This document shows, in pieces, positions 32,632 to 36,738 of a stretch of DNA of 36,738 nucleotides. Origin of the DNA: an uncultured Selenomonadales bacterium (GTDB lineage: Bacteria; Bacillota; Negativicutes; Selenomonadales; Selenomonadaceae). The stretch spans positions 1-36,738 of the forward strand of contig CAMKFB010000015.1 of the NCBI GenBank assembly GCA_946411735.1, given 5' to 3'. A program made the position numbers and the translations under genes. Each line of letters begins with the position of its first letter. Position 1 is the stretch's first letter. The notes under the pieces were generated by a model. It saw only the letters and a list, made by a program, of their open reading frames with translations. It was not told where the DNA came from and did no database searches.

Positions 32632-33590
32632 AATTCTCGTCTCAACAGGTAAAGAAAAAACGGCGCCCCGAGGATCGCCATCAAAATGCCGACCGGCAAC
32701 TCCGTCGGCGCGAAGACCGTCCGCGCAAACGTGTCGCTTGCCGTCACGACCGCCGCTCCGAGCAATGCCGTCGCCGGCAACAGCCAACGGTGATCCGAGC
32801 CGATCAACATCCGCGCGGAGTGCGGCACGATCAGCCCGACGAAGCCGAGCAGACCAACCACACAAACCGCCGACGCCGCGAGCAGTGCCGCGACCGCCGT
32901 CATCAGAGTCCGCACGAGATCGACGCGTTGACCGAGCCCCTTGGCGACCTCGTCCCCCAATTGCAGGACATTAAGATGTTTCGTCCCGAGCATCGCGAGT
33001 ATCGTCCCGACGATGGTGTAAGGCAAAATGATTGCGACGTGATTCCACGACCGCGCCGATAAGCCTCCGACCATCCAAAGCAGCGCGCCGTGCACTCGAT
33101 CGCTGTAGAAAATGAGCATCGCCGAGATGCCCGCGCCGAGGAAAGCGCTGACGGCGACTCCGGCGAGTATGACGCGGATCGGTCGAATGCCGTGCTTCCA
33201 AGCGAGCACGTAAATGAGAACGGCGGCGAGCATTGCTCCGACGAAGGCGGCGGGAGTCAAAAGCGTCCCCGCATCGCCCTTGACGAGCATCACGAAGATG
33301 CCGAATAAGCCCGCGCCGGAGGAGATTCCGATGATGTGAGGATCGGCGAGCGGATTTTTCATGACGGCTTGGAGGATCGCGCCCGAAAGCGCCAGATTGA
33401 TCCCGACCAGCATCGCGACGATCGTGCGCGGCAGTCTGATGTTGTCAATGATCTGTCGCTCCGTCGGATTCAAAGCTGCGCCGTTGAGAATGTTCATGGC
33501 GGGAATGTCGACGGAGCCGAAGGACAGACTTACGACGAAGGCGCCCGCCGCGAAAATTATCAGCGTCGACAGCACAAAAATCTTTTTCAC
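32628..33590 (-). CDS. FecCD/BtuC-type ABC transporter permease
   Basis: 320 residues, about ten membrane helices. Family segments: RLPRTIVAMLVGINLALSGA, LQAVMKNPLADPHIIGISSGAG and GLLGFVGLIVPHSARMLIG, followed by PTELPVGILMAILGAPFFLYLLRR at the end. FecCD permeases import iron-siderophores, haem or cobalamin. Starts at GTG (GTGA overlap with the nucleotidase stop). No periplasmic binding protein gene in the window. Confidence 0.95.
   Translation of the reverse strand: MKKIFVLSTLIIFAAGAFVVSLSFGSVDIPAMNILNGAALNPTERQIIDNIRLPRTIVAMLVGINLALSGAILQAVMKNPLADPHIIGISSGAGLFGIFVMLVKGDAGTLLTPAAFVGAMLAAVLIYVLAWKHGIRPIRVILAGVAVSAFLGAGISAMLIFYSDRVHGALLWMVGGLSARSWNHVAIILPYTIVGTILAMLGTKHLNVLQLGDEVAKGLGQRVDLVRTLMTAVAALLAASAVCVVGLLGFVGLIVPHSARMLIGSDHRWLLPATALLGAAVVTASDTFARTVFAPTELPVGILMAILGAPFFLYLLRREL
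32810..32819. repeat. TCCGCGCGGA palindrome in FecCD permease gene
   Basis: Exact copy read as Ser-Ala-Arg in the conserved VPHSARMLIG motif. Confidence 0.9.
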
Positions 33591-35170
33591 GCCGCCTTTT
33601 TATACTCGATAATGCCGTCGGAGCGCTCCTCGGGCATCGGCACATCCTTCAAAACTTTGATGCGACCGAGACCGATATCGTGCATGCCGACCGTGTTGAG
33701 ATATTCGGCGACAATGTCCTCGACCATATCATACTGACCGACCATCTTGAGACCGTTGAGCATATCATAGCCGTCGCCGCCATTGAAGGCGAAATCGATC
33801 GCCGCAATCGTGTAAGCGGCGGTGTTTTCGAGCCGATTGCCGTTGACAAAAATGTCGCCGACGCGCTTGCCGACGGGCGCGGTGGGGTCGAACTCGAACG
33901 TCATGCCGCTGACGCTGAGGAAGCCGCCAAAAGAAGCGGGATAAGCATAGACGCTGCGCTCGAGCATCTCACGGATGGCGCGCCCGCTGATCTCACGAAC
34001 TTGGACTGAGTTATTGAACGGGAAGATCGAAAGAAGTTCGCCGCGCGTAATCGAGCCGCTCGGCAGATCGGTGCGGATTCCGCCGCCGTTGATGACAGCG
34101 ATATCGGATTTGGTCTTCCAACGGAAGGAGTCGGCGACGAGATTGCCGAACTCCGATTCGCCGCGACGGACGACGAGTCGATCGCCCGTCAAGTGCCGTT
34201 CGGCTTGAGCGACGACCTCATCTAACAATTTCTGATTGCGAACCTCGATATCGGCAAGCGTGCTCTCGACGAGCGGATCGGCAATCGGAGCGATGGCGCG
34301 GACGGTGTTTTCGTCGAGCATTCTAGCGGTTTTCGACGTGATGCGATGTTGATCGTCGAGCGTGATATCGACGCGACCGAGGAAATGACCGTGGCAGCCG
34401 GTCTGCGCGATGAGCGTTTTGCCGACGAAGAGCCCCTCGGGAAATTCGGTATGACTGTGACCGTCGATGATGATGTCGATGCCGGGCGCCTCGCGCGCGA
34501 TGCGCTCACTGGTAAAATCGGAGCTTGCATCGACGCCCATATGCATCACGGCGATCAGCACATCGACTTTGGAGCGGAGCTTGGCGATCATCATCTTAGA
34601 TTGGACAACGGGATCGAGGAAGTCGAGCGTGGCGACATTGGCGGGCGAAGTCTTATAAGCGCACTCGGGCGTGGACAGACCGAACACGCCGACCTTGGTG
34701 CCGTCGCTCATCTTATAGATTTTGGACGGTTTGAAGACGAGCTTTTGATTTTTGCGGCGGACGACATTGGCGTCGAGAACCGAACCTTTGAACGCCTTGG
34801 CGAGTTGCTCGAGGCGTTTCGAGCCGTAATTGAAGTCGTGATTGCCGGGGACGACGACATCAATGCCGGCGGCATTAATCAACTCGACCATATTCATGCC
34901 CTTGCTGATATTGATGCGGGGAGTGCCGTGGAAAGTATCGCCGGCGTCGAGCCAAAGGGTATTGGGATTTTCGGCTTTGGCTTCCTTGACGGCGGCGGCG
35001 AAGTAAGCGAGTCCGATGGTTTTACCGTCGTCGTCATCTGGCGCGACGCGGGCGTGCTGATCGTTGGTGTGAAAGATGATCAGCTCCGATGCCTCGACGT
35101 TGGGCAGCAGACAAATGATCAGACACAAGATGAGTGCGGCGCAAAATTTTCGTCGCAGTGCATTAAACAT
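33587..35170 (-). CDS. Secreted bifunctional UDP-sugar hydrolase/5'-nucleotidase
   Basis: 527 residues from ATG 35170 (GAGGTGG 7 nt upstream). A signal peptide of about 27 residues (RRK basic start, hydrophobic LILCLIICLLP, then VEA-SE) predicts export. The N-terminal metallophosphoesterase domain has FHTNDQHA, DAGDTFHG, VPGNHDFNYG, HMGVD and DGHSHTEF; the C-terminal 5'-nucleotidase domain has NGGGIRTDLPSG, ITRGELLSIFPFNN and FNGGDGYDML. It releases phosphate and nucleosides from nucleotides or UDP-sugars outside the membrane. Its coupling to a FecCD/FecE transporter by GTGA is unusual. A 41-bp piece of its 5' region is repeated near 36612. Confidence 0.95.
   Translation of the reverse strand: MFNALRRKFCAALILCLIICLLPNVEASELIIFHTNDQHARVAPDDDDGKTIGLAYFAAAVKEAKAENPNTLWLDAGDTFHGTPRINISKGMNMVELINAAGIDVVVPGNHDFNYGSKRLEQLAKAFKGSVLDANVVRRKNQKLVFKPSKIYKMSDGTKVGVFGLSTPECAYKTSPANVATLDFLDPVVQSKMMIAKLRSKVDVLIAVMHMGVDASSDFTSERIAREAPGIDIIIDGHSHTEFPEGLFVGKTLIAQTGCHGHFLGRVDITLDDQHRITSKTARMLDENTVRAIAPIADPLVESTLADIEVRNQKLLDEVVAQAERHLTGDRLVVRRGESEFGNLVADSFRWKTKSDIAVINGGGIRTDLPSGSITRGELLSIFPFNNSVQVREISGRAIREMLERSVYAYPASFGGFLSVSGMTFEFDPTAPVGKRVGDIFVNGNRLENTAAYTIAAIDFAFNGGDGYDMLNGLKMVGQYDMVEDIVAEYLNTVGMHDIGLGRIKVLKDVPMPEERSDGIIEYKKAA
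34994..35034. repeat. 41-bp direct repeat, copy 1 (inside nucleotidase gene)
   Basis: The segment encodes DDGKTIGLAYFAA of the nucleotidase. A copy with 40 of 41 identical bases in the same orientation lies at 36612-36652. Confidence 0.85.
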
Positions 35171-35237
35171 AACAACCACCTCGGCAGCTTTATTCGACCG
35201 CCGCGCGTCAATTCCTGTTGACACTTTTGGTTCATCT

Positions 35238-35558
35238 ATCATGCCAATCAAAGTTCTTTGCAGAGGAGGATATTTATGGGCGCTTGAGACCTTTTATCGG
35301 GTGGCGAAAAAAAACAGCGCCCAAGTCGTTCATTGCTCACAATTTCTGGAGCGCACGGAAATTGAGGAGGGGAAATTTAATCCCGAGTTACAGAAGTTCG
35401 GAGATGAGTCGGCTGTTGTCGGTCTGCCCTTTGACGATCGCAACAAGCGCTTTATCGAGTGCTTCATCAATAACCGCTTTCAACAGATGACATGGCTTAA
35501 TTTCTACCGGCGTGATCTTCTCGCTTTACGTTCGCTGTCAACACAAAGAGCAATGTGA
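35238..35558 (+). pseudogene. Family 2 glycosyltransferase remnant
   Basis: The frame from about 35238 encodes GGYLWALETFYRVAKKNSAQVVHCSQF and MTWLNFYRRDLL. This resembles the segment after the DxD of GT2 enzymes (compare LTPTALEELYSIAESTGADVLHAEQF in the GT2 of the cda operon). The nucleotide-binding N-terminus and the DxD are missing, and the frame stops at 35558. The likely continuation is in the next frame (from 35512), so there is also a frameshift. The base composition is lower in GC than the flanks. The 67 bp before it, next to the nucleotidase start, hold no clear feature. Confidence 0.65.
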
Positions 35559-36549
35559 AGAACGTCGAGCAGTGTCATACTATGCGCAATCGATTCTTAA
35601 TAAGTTGAAACATCTTCAAAAAATAATGAGCGGGCTGTCCGAAGAACAATTCTCGACCGTCAACAGAGTGCAATGTATCGGTTTTGTGACGCTGAGAATG
35701 ATAACGCGCTTGTCCGAGTCGCCTTTACAGATAAAATGGAGCGGCGGGCTTGAAAGGCAGCAGCGGCTATGGCAGTATGTGTTGAGCTTTTCGGAGACCT
35801 ACAGGAAATTTATATCCGAACTGCCTACGTATGACTTCACGCCCTCACCGACTCCGAAGATTTTTTGGTGGTGTTGGTTGCAAGGTGAGCAAGCAGCTCC
35901 GCCGATCTGCAAGGCTTGTTTGAAGGCTCTGCGGAAGTATTATCCTGATTATCAGATCAACATTATCACGAACGATAATATGATGAATTACGTCGAATTC
36001 CCCAAGCATGTTTCGGACAAGTACAGAGCCGGTCGAATGTCCAGGACGCATTTCTCCGATATGCTACGCCTGGAGCTGCTGCTTCGTTACGGCGGAGTAT
36101 GGATCGATGCGACAGTATTTTGTGTCGGTCGCGAGGAACATTATCTGGACGAGCCGCTCTTAATGTTTAAATCCAATAAGATATCCTTCGGCACAATGTC
36201 AAGCTGGTTCATTGTTTCATGCAAGGATCATCCGATTTTGAAAATGACGCGGGATATTTTGTATCAGTACTGGCGCGATCATAACAGACTCGACAATTAC
36301 TTCCTCGTTTTTGTTGCGCACAGATTCGCCACTGCCAGATATCCGCATCTTTGGAATGCGGTTCCGTTCTTTTGGAGAGTGATCCCGTCCAAGTTTCAGG
36401 GGGAGTTGTTGAGACCGTACAACGAAAAACGGTTCAATCAATTGGAAGCGGCTTCTCGCTTTCATAAATTGTCCTATAAGCTGCCGACCGATCGTATCAC
36501 GCCGGATAAGTCGAAAGGCACCTACTACGAAAAAATAATTTCGCTATGA
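35512..36549 (+). CDS. Capsular polysaccharide synthesis glycosyltransferase (Caps_synth)
   Basis: 345 residues. The conserved part begins at PKIFWWCWLQG (115-125), then CKACLKALRKYYPDYQINIIT, THFSDMLRLELLLRYGGVWIDATV (189-202, the donor-binding GGxWIDA of GT32-like/Caps_synth enzymes) and IVSCKDHPI. Residues 1 to about 80 look like the tail of the damaged GT2 upstream, joined by a frameshift, so the native start may be internal (for example Met39 at 35626). The GTG at 35512 has no clear ribosome binding site. Lower GC than neighbours suggests transfer. It is followed by a strong terminator. Confidence 0.75.
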   Translation: MIFSLYVRCQHKEQCEERRAVSYYAQSILNKLKHLQKIMSGLSEEQFSTVNRVQCIGFVTLRMITRLSESPLQIKWSGGLERQQRLWQYVLSFSETYRKFISELPTYDFTPSPTPKIFWWCWLQGEQAAPPICKACLKALRKYYPDYQINIITNDNMMNYVEFPKHVSDKYRAGRMSRTHFSDMLRLELLLRYGGVWIDATVFCVGREEHYLDEPLLMFKSNKISFGTMSSWFIVSCKDHPILKMTRDILYQYWRDHNRLDNYFLVFVAHRFATARYPHLWNAVPFFWRVIPSKFQGELLRPYNEKRFNQLEAASRFHKLSYKLPTDRITPDKSKGTYYEKIISL

Positions 36550-36553
36550 AAAT

Positions 36554-36590
36554 GGGAGGAGCACCGTACGCATGGATGGTACTCCTCCCG
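36554..36590. terminator. Strong bidirectional terminator
   Basis: GGGAGGAG (36554-36561) and CTCCTCCC (36582-36589) form an 8-bp stem extended by ACC/GGT, then ATTTTATTG. It separates the Caps_synth gene from the remnant on the opposite strand. Confidence 0.85.
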
Positions 36591-36595
36591 ATTTT

Positions 36596-36736
36596 ATTGT
36601 AATCGGTTCATGGCGGCGAAGTAAGCGAGCCCGATGGTTTTACCGTCGTCGTGTCCGTCACCGTCCAAGCGGATGCGGCCTTTTGAGGGAAAGCAGTCAA
36701 TTCTTTCTGCTCGAGGATATCAATTTTGCCAAACAT
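36596..36736 (-). pseudogene. Short remnant with nucleotidase-like segment
   Basis: On the minus strand one frame starts ATG at 36736 (MFGKIDILEQKELTAFPQ), but its stop is at 36608 after 42 residues. A second frame ends GHDDGKTIGLAYFAAMNRLQ at the stop near 36596. The latter carries the nucleotidase peptide DGKTIGLAYFAA. It looks like a gene end joined to a duplicated nucleotidase fragment, with a frame change. The upstream part is cut by the window edge, so it may instead be a complete small gene. No function assigned. Confidence 0.4.
36612..36652. repeat. 41-bp direct repeat, copy 2
   Basis: Starts GGCGGCGAAGTAAGCGAG and differs from the copy at 34994-35034 by a single C for T. It lies in the opposite-strand remnant, just past the terminator. 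Confidence 0.85.
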
Positions 36737-36738
36737 AT

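Noticed and set aside
32632-32865. N-terminal extension of the ABC ATPase
   Set aside because: It is the permease gene read in another frame; ATG 32631 gives the normal ATPase start (MKLAVDNIS) with an ATGA overlap.

Overview
The window is a compact, high-GC bacterial chromosome segment. It looks like a flagellated Bacillota of the Negativicutes (Selenomonas-like) type. The evidence is the cdaA/cdaR/FAD-oxidoreductase/glmM block, a FliW-CsrA pair, a DUF6470 protein inside a flagellar operon, AGGAGG-type ribosome binding sites and many ATGA/GTGA overlaps. The genus cannot be fixed from sequence alone.

Layout. 1-286: a degenerate 19-21 bp tandem array, then a (GGGT)3GGG tract between two GA6T7C repeats; no gene. 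287-5330 (minus): a three-gene operon with an MBL/beta-CASP-like hydrolase, a GrpE-like nucleotide-exchange factor broken by a frameshift, and a 946-residue atypical Hsp70. 5455-6792: a MATE exporter. 6870-7934: ilvE. 7969-14468 (plus): a tightly coupled c-di-AMP/cell-wall operon, cdaA - GT2 - cdaR - FAD oxidoreductase - glmM - cbiK-like. The oxidoreductase carries an in-frame inverted-repeat insert. 14452-24790 (minus): the late flagellar operon flgM - flgN - FlgN-like - flgK - flgL - DUF6470 - fliW - csrA - flaG - fliD - fliS - FliT-like, behind a good sigma-28 promoter. FliD is about 1000 residues long and contains a tandem protein repeat. 25054-25130 (minus): tRNA-Pro(GGG). 25139-27235 (minus): a two-domain AAA+ protein of the CbbX/SpoVK type, also preceded by a sigma-28-like promoter. 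27379-29772 (plus): ridA - DUF6056-like membrane protein - prepilin peptidase. 29756-35170 (minus): 5'-nucleotidase - FecCD permease - FecE-type ATPase - recG, chained by overlaps. 35238-36549 (plus): a lower-GC, partly decayed glycosyltransferase patch ending in a strong terminator. 36596-36738: remnant sequence holding a 41-bp near-identical copy of part of the nucleotidase gene.

How the genes fit together. CdaA makes c-di-AMP, CdaR modulates it and GlmM feeds peptidoglycan precursor synthesis. The flagellar block makes the hook-filament junction, filament cap, export chaperones and the FliW-CsrA flagellin control. The Hsp70/GrpE-like/MBL operon looks like a specialised chaperone module without a visible J-protein, and the AAA+ protein may be co-regulated with flagella.

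The most unusual signals are: (i) a 10-bp palindrome TCCGCGCGGA present 11 times in all three codon phases and in intergenic DNA; (ii) that palindrome lying at the frameshift of the GrpE-like gene; (iii) the chaperone-MBL operon; (iv) the FliD repeat expansion; (v) the in-frame palindromic insert in the oxidoreductase; and (vi) the sigma-28-like promoter of the AAA+ gene.
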